Source of the DNA: DATAAP01 sp041690495
GTDB taxonomy: Bacteria > Pseudomonadota > Alphaproteobacteria > CACIAM-22H2
Assembly: GCA_041690495.1 (NCBI GenBank)
Contig: JAWLHE010000005.1
Coordinates: forward strand, 124,001-188,000
Length of the DNA stretch: 64,000 bases
Direction: 5' to 3'
Both the position numbers and the translations under genes were made by a program. The notes below the pieces were generated by a model. That model made no database searches, was not told the origin of the DNA, and saw nothing but the letters and a program-made list of their open reading frames with translations. Below, piece by piece: positions 50,277-59,766 of this stretch (the stretch's first letter is position 1; each line of letters begins with the position of its first letter).

Positions 50277-50653
50277 AAATCGTCTGGCAATTCGCGTTGT
50301 TTTCGATCGTCGGGCTGTTCTCAGCGATCGGGCATTACGGCACCCTGATTGGCCTGCGCGAGCTTGTCGGGATCGAGCCGGTGACGGCGTCGCTAGCCGG
50401 ATACCTGGTCGGCGGAACGATCAGCTACGTCCTGAACTACCGCTTCACCTTCCGCAGCACGAAGGAGCATCGGGAGGCCCTTACGAAATTCCTAGGCGTT
50501 GCCGCGGTCGGGTTCGTACTGAATGGCGTCCTGATGGCGGCGTTTACGGGGCCGGGAAAGCTGCACTATCTGATCGCCCAGATCTTAACCACTCTAGTCA
50601 TCCTTCTCTGGAGCTACTCGAGCAACCGTTACTGGACTTTTCGTGAACGCTAG
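50273..50653 (+). CDS. GtrA-family membrane protein
   Basis: A 126-residue four-helix protein. FALFSIVGLFSAIGHYGTLI, YLVGGTISYVLNYRFTFRST and the end SSNRYWTFRER are the GtrA signature. Such proteins are thought to flip polyprenyl-phosphate-linked sugars. The GTG start at 50273 overlaps the marR stop (GTGA). Its true partners are likely the GT39-like and GT2 genes that follow, so co-transcription with marR may be incidental. Confidence 0.9.
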   Translation: MKIVWQFALFSIVGLFSAIGHYGTLIGLRELVGIEPVTASLAGYLVGGTISYVLNYRFTFRSTKEHREALTKFLGVAAVGFVLNGVLMAAFTGPGKLHYLIAQILTTLVILLWSYSSNRYWTFRER

Positions 50654-50719
50654 CCATTAACGATTGGCTAGCGGGCGCCGGCTAAAGTCGCTTGGATTCG
50701 GGGGCGATACTCGTACAAG

Positions 50720-52462
50720 ATGTCGCCGCCCAAAAATTTATCATCGTCTGGCATACACCCGCCGGCCGCCCCGTTATCGCGCGCAATGCACGCCCCTGAA
50801 GCCCAGACGATGTGGCGCCAGCTGGCGCTTGCCGGACTCGTTCTGACCGGGACGATCGTCCTGGCGACCTTCCGCGACTATGGAATCACCTGGGACGCGC
50901 ATTACCACATGGCGAACGGCAGGCACGTGCTTGCCTATTACGCTTCCCTGTTCGAGGACCGTTCGGTCCTGACGTATCATAACCTTTATCTCTACGGCGG
51001 CGTCTTTGACGGCGTCGTCGCCCTCGCCAATCTCGTTTCGCCGCTGGGCGAGTACGAGACGAGCCATCTTCTGAACGCCGTCGTCGGGCTGATCGGCGTC
51101 GCCGGCTGCTGGAAACTGGCGAACGCGCTTGCCGGACCGCGCGCGGCCTTCCTCGCCGCCCTTTTCCTGCTCGTGACCCCGTCCTGGTACGGGCACATGT
51201 TCAACAACCCCAAGGACATCCCGTTCGCGGCCGGAATGATCTGGTCTCTCTACTATATGGTCAGGTTCGGCGATGCCTTGCCCCGGCCGGAGCTGGGCGT
51301 GATCGTAAAGCTCGGCGTCGCACTGGGCGTGACGCTGGGCATGCGCGTTGGCGGAGTCATCGCATTCATCTATCTCGCCGTGATGGTGGGAACATATCTG
51401 CTGCTCCAGGCGCGCGAGCACGGCATCGGCCCCGCCGTGCGGACCGGATCGCGAATCGGCTGGCGAGGCATTCTTCCCGCCGCGATCGCCGCCTATGGCG
51501 TCATGCTGCTCTGCTGGCCATGGGCACAGCAGGACCCGATAGGCAATCCTTTTCATGCCCTGCTGCTGTTCTCCCATATCAAGTGGGACATCGATATTCT
51601 GTTCGAGGGACGGCTGGTCAACTCGTTGAACCTGCCGCCCGACTATCTTCCAGTCTATGTTGCGGTGAAGCTACCGGAGATCGTACTGGTCCTGCTTCTC
51701 CTGGCACTACCGGTCGCTGTCGCCGGGCTGATGATGCGGCGTGCCGCCGCCGGAACGATCCGGCCCGGCTACGTCCTGCTGTTCACGGCCATCGCATTCC
51801 CCTTCGTCTATTTCGTCGTCAGCAGGCCGGTCACCTATGATTGCATGCGTCACTTCCTGTTCGTACTGCCACCGATCGCGGCGGCCGCCGGCATCGTTGC
51901 GAACCGCCTGATCGCGCAGGCCCGGGGCGGGCCTGCGCGAGGCGCTGTCGCCTCGATCGTAGCGCTCGGCGTCGCATGGCAGGTCGCGGCCATGGTGCGG
52001 CTGCACCCGCACGAGTACGTCTACTACAACGAGCTCGTTGGCGGCGTGAAAGGCGCCGAGGACAAGTTCGAGCTGGATTACTGGGGCAACTCCTACGCCG
52101 AGGCGGTGCACGAGCTCGCCCAGCACCTCGAGCACGAGCGCGCCGGCGGGCCCTTCAAGGTCTACCGCGTCGCCGTGTGCTCGAGTGGCACCTCCGCCAG
52201 CTACTTCTTCCCGCCTTTCCTGAAGATGGCGCGGAACGACTACGAAACCGACTTCTACATCTCAGTGACGCGACTCGGCTGCGACGATGCCTTCGAGGGC
52301 GACAAGATCGTTACCGTGGAGCGCGAGGGGGCGATCCTGAGTGTGGTCAAGGACCGCCGACGGCTGCGCGAGGAGCACCCAGAACGGATGATCGTCGTGG
52401 TCCCGACCGACGTTCGAATCCATCCCGGCGCAATCGAGGAGCCCGAGACTACAGTCCAGTGA
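50720..52462 (+). CDS. GT39-like membrane glycosyltransferase
   Basis: A 580-residue protein with about ten membrane helices in the first 430 residues and a soluble C-terminal domain. The first loop has RDYGITWDAHYHMANGRHVL, with the acidic D-x-H type pair of PMT/ArnT-like GT-C enzymes. GHMFNNPKDIPFAAGM is a second conserved loop. It probably transfers a sugar from a polyprenyl-phosphate donor. The start may be at 50786. It overlaps the convergent GT2 gene by 14 bases. Confidence 0.78.
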   Translation: MSPPKNLSSSGIHPPAAPLSRAMHAPEAQTMWRQLALAGLVLTGTIVLATFRDYGITWDAHYHMANGRHVLAYYASLFEDRSVLTYHNLYLYGGVFDGVVALANLVSPLGEYETSHLLNAVVGLIGVAGCWKLANALAGPRAAFLAALFLLVTPSWYGHMFNNPKDIPFAAGMIWSLYYMVRFGDALPRPELGVIVKLGVALGVTLGMRVGGVIAFIYLAVMVGTYLLLQAREHGIGPAVRTGSRIGWRGILPAAIAAYGVMLLCWPWAQQDPIGNPFHALLLFSHIKWDIDILFEGRLVNSLNLPPDYLPVYVAVKLPEIVLVLLLLALPVAVAGLMMRRAAAGTIRPGYVLLFTAIAFPFVYFVVSRPVTYDCMRHFLFVLPPIAAAAGIVANRLIAQARGGPARGAVASIVALGVAWQVAAMVRLHPHEYVYYNELVGGVKGAEDKFELDYWGNSYAEAVHELAQHLEHERAGGPFKVYRVAVCSSGTSASYFFPPFLKMARNDYETDFYISVTRLGCDDAFEGDKIVTVEREGAILSVVKDRRRLREEHPERMIVVVPTDVRIHPGAIEEPETTVQ

Positions 52463-53447
52463 TTCGTGCCGGCGGTTCGGCCGGCCTGGACTCGACATCC
52501 GCAAAGCCGTGCGTCTCGCGCACGATGTAGAGCGGGCGGCGCTTCACTTCCTGGAAGATGCGGCCGATATAGCTGCCGATGATGCCGAGCGTGATCAGCT
52601 GCACGCCGCCGAAGAACAGTACGGCGACCATCAGCGACGCATAGCCGGGTACGTCGACGCCGAGGAAGAGCGTGCGCAGCACGAAATAGGCTCCGGTGAC
52701 CAGCGACACGCCGGCGATGATCGCACCGACATAGCCCCACGCGATCAGCGGAAAGTTGCTGAACGAGGTCAGGCCGTCGACGGCGAAATGGAACAGCCGC
52801 CGCACGCTCCAGCCGCTCGATCCCTCGCGCCGGGGCTCAACCGTGTACGGAACGCCGACCTGGCGGAAGCCGACCCAGGCGAAGATGCCCTTCATGAAGC
52901 GCGAGCGTTCCGGCATGCTGTTGATCGCGTCTACGACGCGGCGATCCAGCAGGCGAAAGTCGCCCGCGTCCCGTGGGATCGGGATGTCGGAAAGGCGCCC
53001 GAAGATCCAGTAGAAGCCGCGGGCCGAGAGCCTGCGGCTGAAGCTGTCCGTGTCGCGCGATTCGCGCACCGCGTAGACCACCTCGTAGCCCTCGCGCCAC
53101 CTCTCGACGAGGCGGCCGATCAGCTCAGGTGGGTGCTGCAGGTCGGCGTCGATCGGTACGGCGGCGCGCCCGCTTACGTGCTGCAGGCCGGCCGTCAGCG
53201 CGATCTCTTTTCCGAAATTGCGCGAGAGGCTCACGACCTTGATCGCCGCATTGCGCTCGCGCAGCGCGAGCAGCTGTGCCAGCGTATCGTCGCGGCTGCC
53301 GTCGTCGACGCAGACGATCTCGTAAGGCATATGCAGGCTTTCGACCGCGGGGACCAGCCGCTCGAACAGGCAGTCCAAATTCCTGGCCTCGTTGAACATC
53401 GGCACGATCACCGATAATACAGGTATTGCGGCTTGGCGCGCGGCCAT
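52449..53447 (-). CDS. GT2 polyprenyl-phosphate glycosyltransferase (DPM1/GtrB-like)
   Basis: A 332-residue enzyme. The GT-A domain has VLSVIVPMFNEARNLDCLF, EIVCVDDGSRDDT and the DxD-like PIDADLQHPPELI. Two C-terminal membrane helices (FPLIAWGYVGAIIAGVSLVT and the FGGVQLITLGIIGSYIGRIF segment) define the GtrB/ArnC type. It makes polyprenyl-phosphate-sugar, which GtrA would flip and the GT39-like protein would use. The ATG at 53447 follows GAAGGAAGGACCG. Confidence 0.92.
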   Translation of the reverse strand: MAARQAAIPVLSVIVPMFNEARNLDCLFERLVPAVESLHMPYEIVCVDDGSRDDTLAQLLALRERNAAIKVVSLSRNFGKEIALTAGLQHVSGRAAVPIDADLQHPPELIGRLVERWREGYEVVYAVRESRDTDSFSRRLSARGFYWIFGRLSDIPIPRDAGDFRLLDRRVVDAINSMPERSRFMKGIFAWVGFRQVGVPYTVEPRREGSSGWSVRRLFHFAVDGLTSFSNFPLIAWGYVGAIIAGVSLVTGAYFVLRTLFLGVDVPGYASLMVAVLFFGGVQLITLGIIGSYIGRIFQEVKRRPLYIVRETHGFADVESRPAEPPARITGL

Positions 53448-53533
53448 CGGTCCTTCCTTCGGAACCTGCGGGTCGGCCCGGATCGTGCGCCAGCCGATGC
53501 GCCCGGTCAATCGACAGCGGAAGCGGGACCATC

Positions 53534-54394
53534 ATGATGCCCGAACCGGCAATGAAGCCGCTTGTGCTCTGCGCCGACGACTATGCCATTGCGCCCGGCG
53601 TCAGCCGCGCCATTCTGGCCTTGATCGAGGCGGGCCGCCTCAGCGCCACGAGCTGCCTCGCCGTCAGCCCGTTCTGGCCCGAGCAAGCCAACTGGCTCCG
53701 CCCTTTTGCCGCGCGCGCCGATGTCGGCCTACACCTTGCCCTCACCGACCTGCGCCCGCTCGGGGCGATGCCGCGCCTTGCGCCTGAAGGGAAACTGCCG
53801 CCGCTTGCGCGGCTTCTCCGCATCGCCCTGACCGGCGGGCTCGATCGCGACGAGGTGGCCGCGGAGGTCGACCGCCAGCTCGACCGCTTCGCCGCCGCAT
53901 TCGGCCGCCCCCCGGACTTCATCGACGGGCATTTGCATGTCCACCAGCTACCGGTCGTCCGCGACGTCGTAGTCGACCGGCTGCATGGCATGCTTCCAGG
54001 GGCCTATGTGCGCGTATGCGACGAGCCGCTCGGCGCGGTCCTGCGGCGCGGCACCGCCGTGGTCCGCGCCTCGGTCATCAGCCTGCTCGGGCACGGATTG
54101 CGGCGACGGGTCGAACGCCTTGGCATTCCCGCCAACCGCCGCTTCGCAGGCGTGCGCGACTTCGACGAGAAGCAGCCCTATCGCGAGCTGTTCCGGCGCT
54201 TCATCGCCCGCGCGCCAGAGGGCCTCCTGGTGATGTGCCATGCCGGAGTCACCGACGATGCGCTGGCCGGCGTCGATCCGGTCACCTGCCAGCGCGACGA
54301 CGAGTATCGCTACCTTGCCAGCGACGCGTGCCGTGACGACCTCGCGGCGGCGCGGGTCTCGATCGCCCGCTTCAGCGCCGCGTTTGCGCGATGA
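53534..54394 (+). CDS. YdjC/HpnK-family carbohydrate deacetylase
   Basis: A 286-residue ChbG-type deacetylase. The metal and catalytic sites are visible as LCADDYAIAPGVS, VGLHLALTDLRP and DFIDGHLHVHQLP, followed by VMCHAGVTDDAL. The family removes acetyl groups from N-acetylated sugars; HpnK members sit in hopanoid loci. Here the glycosyltransferase neighbours suggest modification of a lipid-linked amino sugar. Divergent from GT2 and convergent with a methyltransferase (23-base overlap). Confidence 0.9.
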   Translation: MMPEPAMKPLVLCADDYAIAPGVSRAILALIEAGRLSATSCLAVSPFWPEQANWLRPFAARADVGLHLALTDLRPLGAMPRLAPEGKLPPLARLLRIALTGGLDRDEVAAEVDRQLDRFAAAFGRPPDFIDGHLHVHQLPVVRDVVVDRLHGMLPGAYVRVCDEPLGAVLRRGTAVVRASVISLLGHGLRRRVERLGIPANRRFAGVRDFDEKQPYRELFRRFIARAPEGLLVMCHAGVTDDALAGVDPVTCQRDDEYRYLASDACRDDLAAARVSIARFSAAFAR

Positions 54395-55067
54395 ACGTCA
54401 TGCGCTTGGCATTGAAGCCGAAATTGCGTGGACGACGCTGTGCGGATAATCCGGCATCGGCCAGGATCCGCAGGAACTCCGCTTCGCTGTAAGTCGCGAG
54501 TCCGACCGAGCGGCGCAGACGCCGGTAGTCCGAGAAAAAGGTCGCGAACAGGCCGCCGAGCGCTGCCGCCAAAAAGCCGTGGCGAGCCGCCGACCCAAGC
54601 AGTGCGGCGATGTCGTCTATGGGGCCGGCATCGGGCGGAATGACATCGGCGATCACCAGCATGCCATCCTGACGAAGCAGTCGTCGAGCCTGCCCCAGCA
54701 TCCGCTCCAGCTCGCCGCGATCGAGATACTGCACAACGGAATTCACGACGATCACGTCGATCATGCCGGCGGCAAGGCCGGCCAACTCCGCCTCGCCAAG
54801 CACCACAATGCGTTCGCTGTCGCCGAATCGCAGGGCCACGCGGTCGCGCACCTCGCCGACTGCATCGAACAGGTACAGCCGACCGACCGCGGCTGCGACG
54901 CGCCCGGCATCGAGCGCATCGCCGCACCCGTAGTCGAGCACAGCCAGCCCGGCCCCCGGAAGAACGCCAAGCATGTCATCGGCAACCTGCCGGTAGTGCA
55001 CCTGCCGGTGCCGGTCGTTGACGTAGATGCGGTGGCTCTTGCCCCAGAACTGCCGCCAGGGATTCAT
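54372..55067 (-). CDS. Class I SAM-dependent methyltransferase
   Basis: A 231-residue methyltransferase. Motif I is AVLDYGCGDALDAG and is followed by VGRLYLFDAV, IDVIVVNSVVQYLDRGELER and the RRLLRQDGMLVIADVIPP strand, a normal class I order. The C-terminal part (LGGLFATFFSDYRRLRRSVG) is extra. The substrate is unknown; association with the glycan cluster suggests a sugar or lipid. I choose 55067 (MNPWRQFWGK); 55124 is an alternative. Confidence 0.85.
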   Translation of the reverse strand: MNPWRQFWGKSHRIYVNDRHRQVHYRQVADDMLGVLPGAGLAVLDYGCGDALDAGRVAAAVGRLYLFDAVGEVRDRVALRFGDSERIVVLGEAELAGLAAGMIDVIVVNSVVQYLDRGELERMLGQARRLLRQDGMLVIADVIPPDAGPIDDIAALLGSAARHGFLAAALGGLFATFFSDYRRLRRSVGLATYSEAEFLRILADAGLSAQRRPRNFGFNAKRMTFIAQTRR

Positions 55068-55227
55068 GCGCAGAGGGTCCTGACCGGGGCCGCGGACCGC
55101 GCGGCGTGATTGTCGCGGAATCATCGGCTCGGCCCTTGCGCGCTGTCAACCAGGCCGCGACAGTGCGCACCGGCGGTACCGGAGCATCGGCTGCCGCGTT
55201 GATCCCGGCGTTCACCAAGAGACGAAG

Positions 55228-56217
55228 ATGCCGCGCCTGCGCCTTGCCACCTTCAATCTGGAAAGCCTCGACGACGGTCCGGGCGTCGAGCCGCCGCTGT
55301 CCACGCGCATTTCCGTCCTGCGTCCGCTCCTCGTCCGCCTCGATGCCGACGTACTCTGCCTGCAAGAAGTGAATGCACAGAGCGACGACAAGCGCAAGCC
55401 GCGACGGCTCGCCGCCCTGGACTCCGTTCTCGCGGGAACGGGCTATACGGAGTTCCATCGCGCGTGGAGCGAGACGAGCAGCCGGGGACCGGCCGACATA
55501 CACAATCTCGTCACCCTCAGCCGCTGGCCGATCGTCGAGCAGCGCCAGATTTTTCACGAGCTGGTCCCGCCGCCCCAATACCGAATGGTGACAGCGACGC
55601 CCAAGCCCGATGTCGCGAGTCCGGTGACTTGGGACCGCCCATTCCTTTACACGTGCATCGCGATGCCGACGGGGCCGCACCTGCACGTTCTCAACCTGCA
55701 TTTGCGCGCGCCGCTTGCTGCCCTGGTGCCGGGACAGAAATTGGCGCCATTCGTCTGGAAGAGCGTCGCCGGCTGGGCAGAGGGCTTCTATCTGGCGGCG
55801 ATGAAACGTAGCGGGCAGGCGCTGGAAGCGCGGCTGTTCGTCGACTCGCTCTTCGATCGCGATCCCGATGCAATGATCGCGGTCGCCGGCGATCTCAATG
55901 CCGAATCGCGCGAAACGCCGTTGCGCGCGGTCTATGGCGATCCGGAAGACACCGGAAATGACGCGTTATCCGACCGTGCCCTGGCGCTGGTCGAGAACGA
56001 TATCCCGAAGGACAGGCGCTTTACCGTGCTGCATCGCGGCAATCGCGTGATGCTCGATCACGTCCTGGTCTCGAGGACACTGAAAGCGAGGCATCGTCGG
56101 GCGGAGATCGTCAACGAAGAACTGATGGATGAATATTTCGCATTCGTGGACGGCGTGCATCCCGCAGGCTCTTTCCATGCGCCGGTGATCGCCGAGTTCG
56201 ACCTGCCGAACGGGTGA
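55228..56217 (+). CDS. Endonuclease/exonuclease/phosphatase family hydrolase
   Basis: A 329-residue EEP-fold enzyme. The order of motifs is RLATFNLESLDD, LCLQEVN (metal-binding Glu), VLNLHLRAPLAALVPGQK (catalytic His), AVAGDLNAESRETPLRAV and MLDHVLVSRTL with the final GVHPAGSFHAPVIAEF (His). No signal peptide is apparent. Such proteins cleave phosphodiesters in nucleic acids, lipids or inositol phosphates; the substrate is not clear. Confidence 0.9.
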   Translation: MPRLRLATFNLESLDDGPGVEPPLSTRISVLRPLLVRLDADVLCLQEVNAQSDDKRKPRRLAALDSVLAGTGYTEFHRAWSETSSRGPADIHNLVTLSRWPIVEQRQIFHELVPPPQYRMVTATPKPDVASPVTWDRPFLYTCIAMPTGPHLHVLNLHLRAPLAALVPGQKLAPFVWKSVAGWAEGFYLAAMKRSGQALEARLFVDSLFDRDPDAMIAVAGDLNAESRETPLRAVYGDPEDTGNDALSDRALALVENDIPKDRRFTVLHRGNRVMLDHVLVSRTLKARHRRAEIVNEELMDEYFAFVDGVHPAGSFHAPVIAEFDLPNG

Positions 56218-57285
56218 TCATGCCGCACCGGGCGTCGTCAACGCCTCGCCCTTGACGCCCACGGAGTCCGCCGCCTCGACAATCTCGCGCCAGGTCTCGG
56301 CGTCGACCGGAATGCCCTCGGCCAGCCGGCGCGCGCGCACCAGACGTTCCGGCTCCCCCGCCACCATCACGGCCTTGATGCCCGGCGCCGGCGGTGAGCT
56401 TCGCACCCAGTTGGCGACCGCTTCGACCTCCGCGCGGAAGGCGGCCGCGTCGCCGACCGCGCCCGGATCGATGATGATCGAGAGCATGTTGTTGATGATC
56501 ATGCTGCGCCGCGGGCGATGTGGCGGGATCGTAATGCCGCCTGTGAGCGCCGCCCCCAGCAGCTCGCACACCAGCGCCAGACCCGATCCCTTGTGATCGC
56601 CGAACGGCAGCAATGCTCCGATCGGCTCTTCGAATACAACCGCGGGATTGCGCGTCGGATAACCGGATGCATCGATCAGGCAGCCTTCGGGGGCCTGCTC
56701 GCCCTTGTTCTTGGCGACGCGGGCCTTGCCCATGGCGATGCGGCTGGTCGCCATGTCGAGCACCACCGGCGTGCCGTCGCCCGCCGGAATGCCGATGCAG
56801 AACGGGTTGGTGCCGAACCGCGCGTCGCTGCCGCCGAACGGTGCCACGCGCGGCGGCGAGCCGACGACGTTGACGAAGTGCATCGAGACCATGCCCGCAT
56901 CGAGGCACTGCTCGGCCCAGGTGCCAATACGACCGAGATGGTGCGAGTTGCGCAGCGCCACCATGGCGATGCCCGTCTCGCGCGCCTTGGCGATGCCGGC
57001 GGCCATCGCCTCGCGGCCGATGGTCTGGCCGTAGCCCCACTGGCCGTCGAGGACGAGAATGGGACCGCGGTCGCTGATGATCTCGATGTGCCGGTTGGGC
57101 TGCAGCGCGCCCTTGCGGACATTCTGGATGTATTGCGGCAGCATGCCGACGCCGTGGGAGTCGTGCCCGCGCAGGTTCGCCTCGACGAGCTGGTCTCCAA
57201 CTTCGGTTGCCTCGGCGTCATTCGAACCGGCGGCAACGCAGATCGTGTGGATGATCCGGCGCAGCGCCGCGGCAGCAATGTGCAT
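56218..57285 (-). CDS. Malate/L-lactate dehydrogenase-type (Ldh2 family) oxidoreductase
   Basis: A 355-residue NAD(P)-dependent enzyme of the family that includes YbiC, ureidoglycolate and sulfolactate dehydrogenase. Signature sequences are LRGHDSHGVGMLPQYIQNVR, MVALRNSHHLGRIGTWAEQC (catalytic His) and PFGDHKGSGLALVCELLGAA. Substrate unknown. The ATG at 57285 has GAGGACGGAA upstream; the longer frame to 57687 is not supported. Its stop is immediately next to that of the EEP hydrolase gene. Confidence 0.9.
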   Translation of the reverse strand: MHIAAAALRRIIHTICVAAGSNDAEATEVGDQLVEANLRGHDSHGVGMLPQYIQNVRKGALQPNRHIEIISDRGPILVLDGQWGYGQTIGREAMAAGIAKARETGIAMVALRNSHHLGRIGTWAEQCLDAGMVSMHFVNVVGSPPRVAPFGGSDARFGTNPFCIGIPAGDGTPVVLDMATSRIAMGKARVAKNKGEQAPEGCLIDASGYPTRNPAVVFEEPIGALLPFGDHKGSGLALVCELLGAALTGGITIPPHRPRRSMIINNMLSIIIDPGAVGDAAAFRAEVEAVANWVRSSPPAPGIKAVMVAGEPERLVRARRLAEGIPVDAETWREIVEAADSVGVKGEALTTPGAA

Positions 57286-57380
57286 TTCCGTCCTCAATCT
57301 TCTCGTTCCGCTTGATGGATAACGGCGCCCGCGCCGTCCGTGAAGCGCATTTATCGAATGGCCGCACTCCTCCTCTTTCG

Positions 57381-58265
57381 CTAATGCGCCAGCGCGTCGA
57401 GTCCGATCGCGGCGCCGGCATGCAGCAGCATTCCCGTCTTCAGGTCCAGTCGCATGAGGTCCTCGCCGACGACGATCGGGCCGCCATAGTCGCGTCGGAC
57501 CTCGGCCAGCAGCGTAGCGCGGTCGAAGTTCACCGGCACGAAATGGTTGAGCACCAGGCAGCGCGCCGACATCGCCGCCGCGACCTTGCCCACCTCGTGC
57601 GACAGCGTGTGATAGCTGGCAACGGCAGCGGTTCCTTCCTCCGTGCGCACTCCCGGCACGATCTTCATCTCGCGGTGGATGAAGCATTCATGCACCAGCA
57701 CGTCCGCGCCGCTTCCCGCGGCGATCAGCTCGGGGCAATAGGCCGTGTCGCCGCTGAACACGAGACGCCGCCCGTCGGCCTCGAACACGAAGCCGTAGGC
57801 GTACCTGACCGGCCGGTGACGGACCGCGACAGCGGCGATGCGCACGCCGCCCTGGTCCCAGACCACGCCTTCGCCGAACTCCGTCACCTCGACGTCCAGC
57901 GCCCGCGTCGACGGTCGTTTCTCATGCGCGATCCGCTGCTCGTATTCCGACTTCCACATTGCCAGCATCGCATCGACCATGCGCCGTGTGCCCTTCGGTC
58001 CGAACACGCGCTGCGGCCGGTCGCGTCCCTGATGCCAGCTCGAGATCACGAGCTGGAACAGATCGACGACATGGTCCGAGTGCAGATGCGTAAGGAGCAG
58101 CGCGTCGATCGCCGCGCCGCGGCTGCCGGCGCCGAGCAGGCGTTGCGTGACGCCGGAACCGCAATCGACGAGAAAGGTCAGCTTGCCGCTGCGAATGAGG
58201 TTTGCCGGACCGTAACGGTTGCAATCCACCTGGGGACAGCCGGTGCCGAGCAGTGTGAGATCCAT
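57381..58265 (-). CDS. MBL-fold metallohydrolase, RNase Z-like
   Basis: A 294-residue metallo-beta-lactamase fold protein. The metal motif is LLLTHLHSDHVVDLFQLV, followed by Asp in FSGDTAYCPELI and His in LVLNHFVP. The opening LTLLGTGCPQVD is typical of the ElaC/arylsulfatase group, but the flexible arm of RNase Z is not obvious. Substrate unresolved. The gap to the lactate dehydrogenase gene is about 95 bases, so co-transcription is possible. Confidence 0.9.
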   Translation of the reverse strand: MDLTLLGTGCPQVDCNRYGPANLIRSGKLTFLVDCGSGVTQRLLGAGSRGAAIDALLLTHLHSDHVVDLFQLVISSWHQGRDRPQRVFGPKGTRRMVDAMLAMWKSEYEQRIAHEKRPSTRALDVEVTEFGEGVVWDQGGVRIAAVAVRHRPVRYAYGFVFEADGRRLVFSGDTAYCPELIAAGSGADVLVHECFIHREMKIVPGVRTEEGTAAVASYHTLSHEVGKVAAAMSARCLVLNHFVPVNFDRATLLAEVRRDYGGPIVVGEDLMRLDLKTGMLLHAGAAIGLDALAH

Positions 58266-58557
58266 TTATCCACCTAAGACGCGGATACGCTCGAAAGCGG
58301 TGCAGCATCCGCCGAAATCGCAAGGCGATGTCTATCGCAAGTCGGTGCAACCGGCAAAGCATTGCGGACATCGCGCTGACCGGGCGCTGTTCATGTTTCA
58401 TGGAGACCAGCCCGCCGCGATCATCGCGCGCAGATTGCGGCCGCGGCAGAGCGGGCTAAGGCCACGCTGAGGAACATGGCGCCGCGCGTGCGAGTTGCTC
58501 AACGGCAATGCTTGTCAACATGCGAGCGATCGCGACGGCAGCCATTAGGGGCAACGA

Positions 58558-59766
58558 ATGAACACACGGCGCGCGCAGCTGCTGGCTTCAGCCAGCGCAC
58601 TCGGGCTCATACTCTCGGCAACGCCGGTTTCGCTTGATTCGATTACCGACGGCGGCAGCATCACCGCCAGCGCGAAAAGCGGCGGCGGCGCGGGTGGTGG
58701 CGGGGGCGGCAGCGGTCCCGGAGGCGGCGGATCGGGCGGGTCCAGCGGTTCGGGAGGCGGATCCGGATCGGGTGGATCCTCAGGATCGGGCTCCGGCGGC
58801 GGCTCCGGCTCCGGCGGCAGCGGCGCCGGCTCCGGCAGCGGCGCCGGCTCGGGCGGCAGCAGCGCCGGCTCCGGCGGCGGCACCGGCTCGGGTGGGAGCA
58901 GCGCCGGCTCCGGCGGCAGCGGCGCCGGCTCCGGCAGCGGCGCCGGCTCGGGTGGCAGCAGCGCCGGCTCCGGCGGCAGCGGCGCCGGCTCAGGTGGCAG
59001 CGGCGCCGGCTCGGGTGGCAGCAGCGCCGGCTCAGGTGGCAGCAGCGCCGGCTCCGGCGGCAGCGGCGCCGGCTCAGGTGGCAGCGGCGCCGGCTCGGGT
59101 GGCAGCGGCGCCGGCTCAGGTGGCAGCAGCGCCGGTTCCGGCGGCAGCGGCGCCGGCTCCGGCAGCGGCGCCGGCTCGGGTGGCAGCAGCGCCGGCTCAG
59201 GTGGCAGCAGCGCCGGCTCCGGCGGCAGCGGCGCCGGCTCGGGTGGCAGCAGCGCCGGCTCAGGTGGCAGCAGCGCCGGTTCCGGCGGCAGCGGCGCCGG
59301 CTCCGGCGGCGGCGCCGGCTCCGGCGGCAGCGGCGCCGGCTCCGGCGGCGGCGGCGGCGCCGGCTCGGGCGGCAGCAGCGGCGCCGGTTCCAGCTCTGGA
59401 GGATCGAGTGCGGGCGGCGGATCCGGCGGCGGCGCTGGATCCGGCGGCGCGGCAGCAAGCGGTGCTGCCGGTACCGGAGCTGGTGCGAGCGGCGGCGCAG
59501 CGGCAGGTGGCGGCGCAAGCACCGGGGCATCGGGCGCGGCGTCCGGCGCGGCGGCAGGTGCTGCATCGGGCGCAGCAGGCGCCGGCGCCGGTGCGGGCGG
59601 CGGCGACGGCGGCAGCGGCATGAGCAACGATCCGGGCGTACGCGGGCGCGACCGGCCGGTTCCGGCGATGATCGCGCCGGCCTCGATCGCGCAGAGGCCC
59701 CAGAACCCGGTGCGCGATTTTGGCACCGGTGCCACCGGCGGCGGCTCGGGCGGAGGCGGGTTATGA
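58558..59766 (+). CDS. Exported Gly/Ser/Ala tandem-repeat protein
   Basis: A 402-residue low-complexity protein. Residues 1-42 resemble a signal region (RAQLLASASALGLILSATPV). Residues about 84-276 consist of roughly 28 copies of a seven-residue unit GSGGS(G/S)A. They are flanked by further Gly/Ser-rich sequence, and then comes a non-repetitive tail (MSNDPGVRGRDRPVPAMIAP). No cysteine is seen in the repeat. It probably forms a flexible surface or secreted strand. It overlaps the following lipoprotein gene by four bases (ATGA), so the two are coupled. Codon choice (GGC AGC) is typical of the genome. Confidence 0.7.
   Translation: MNTRRAQLLASASALGLILSATPVSLDSITDGGSITASAKSGGGAGGGGGGSGPGGGGSGGSSGSGGGSGSGGSSGSGSGGGSGSGGSGAGSGSGAGSGGSSAGSGGGTGSGGSSAGSGGSGAGSGSGAGSGGSSAGSGGSGAGSGGSGAGSGGSSAGSGGSSAGSGGSGAGSGGSGAGSGGSGAGSGGSSAGSGGSGAGSGSGAGSGGSSAGSGGSSAGSGGSGAGSGGSSAGSGGSSAGSGGSGAGSGGGAGSGGSGAGSGGGGGAGSGGSSGAGSSSGGSSAGGGSGGGAGSGGAAASGAAGTGAGASGGAAAGGGASTGASGAASGAAAGAASGAAGAGAGAGGGDGGSGMSNDPGVRGRDRPVPAMIAPASIAQRPQNPVRDFGTGATGGGSGGGGL
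58807..59385 (+). repeat. Coding tandem repeat, 21-base unit
   Basis: About 28 units of 18, 21 or 24 bases occur head to tail, each ending in GGCGCC or AGCGCC and beginning GGCTC. Units differ mainly at third codon positions (GGCTCA, GGCTCC, GGCTCG), so many pairs of adjacent units recur as larger blocks, a sign of unequal exchange or slippage. All length changes are multiples of three and keep the frame. Confidence 0.93.

Noticed and set aside
58807..59385. Possible CRISPR-like array
   Set aside because: Units are head to tail with no unique spacers and encode a regular peptide, so it is a coding minisatellite.
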